Origin: Mycoplasma sp. CAG:611
Lineage (GTDB): Bacteria > Bacillota_I > Bacilli_A > RF39 > UBA660
DNA length: 5,615 nucleotides
Direction: 5' to 3'
Assembly: GCA_000434175.1 (NCBI GenBank)
Contig: HF999764.1
Location: 1-5,615, forward strand
Numbering within the stretch: position 1 is the first letter of the stretch; each line of letters starts with the position of its first letter. Shown piece after piece: positions 5,588-5,615 of this stretch. Below the pieces are notes generated by a model, which was given only the letters and a program-made list of their open reading frames with translations, was not told where the DNA came from and did not search any database. A program made the translations under genes and the position numbers.

Positions 5588-5615
5588 GTTAATAAAACTT
5601 ATTTTACTCTAAAAA

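Overview
This is a very AT-rich chromosomal segment that looks like a low-GC Gram-positive bacterium (Bacillota) close to the Mollicutes/Erysipelotrichia side of the Bacilli. Three things point there. The 5S rRNA is short (about 107 nt, with its helix IV/V arm cut down as in mycoplasmas). tyrS is controlled by a T-box leader. Spore-coat-type cotJ genes are present. Trp is encoded by TGG and no internal TGA is used in the genes, so nothing suggests the mycoplasma genetic code.

Layout, left to right. The window opens in the last part of a 23S rRNA gene (1-489), followed by a short spacer and the 5S rRNA (570-676). A new promoter (706-735) then starts a compact tyrosine T-box leader (742-946) that ends in a conditional terminator. 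Behind it is tyrS (964-2172), tyrosyl-tRNA synthetase. A strong hairpin (2173-2214) separates tyrS from a convergent five-helix membrane protein (2213-2686, minus) that resembles DUF6512. A 120-base intergenic region holds two back-to-back promoters: one for that membrane protein and one for a two-gene plus-strand operon. The operon encodes a stand-alone ClpB/ClpC-type first AAA+ domain (2824-3753) and an overlapping four-helix membrane protein (3746-4132). The operon converges on a minus-strand cotJ operon: a fused CotJA-CotJB protein (start best placed at 5110) and CotJC (4137-4703), a manganese-catalase family protein, coupled by a TAATG overlap.

The right end is an RNA region. A near-consensus promoter (5240-5268) drives only a ~54-nt hairpin ending in a U-tract, a candidate orphan small RNA. 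A second promoter (5398-5426) then drives tRNA-His(GTG) with encoded CCA (5447-5523) and a good terminator (5561-5587).

The gene functions do not form one pathway: translation genes (rRNA, tyrS, tRNA-His) flank a small accessory block. The items most worth a second look are the stand-alone AAA+ protein that lacks the pore-loop aromatic and overlaps a membrane partner, the hairpin RNA with its own promoter, the CotJA-CotJB fusion, and the T-box leader without Stem II.
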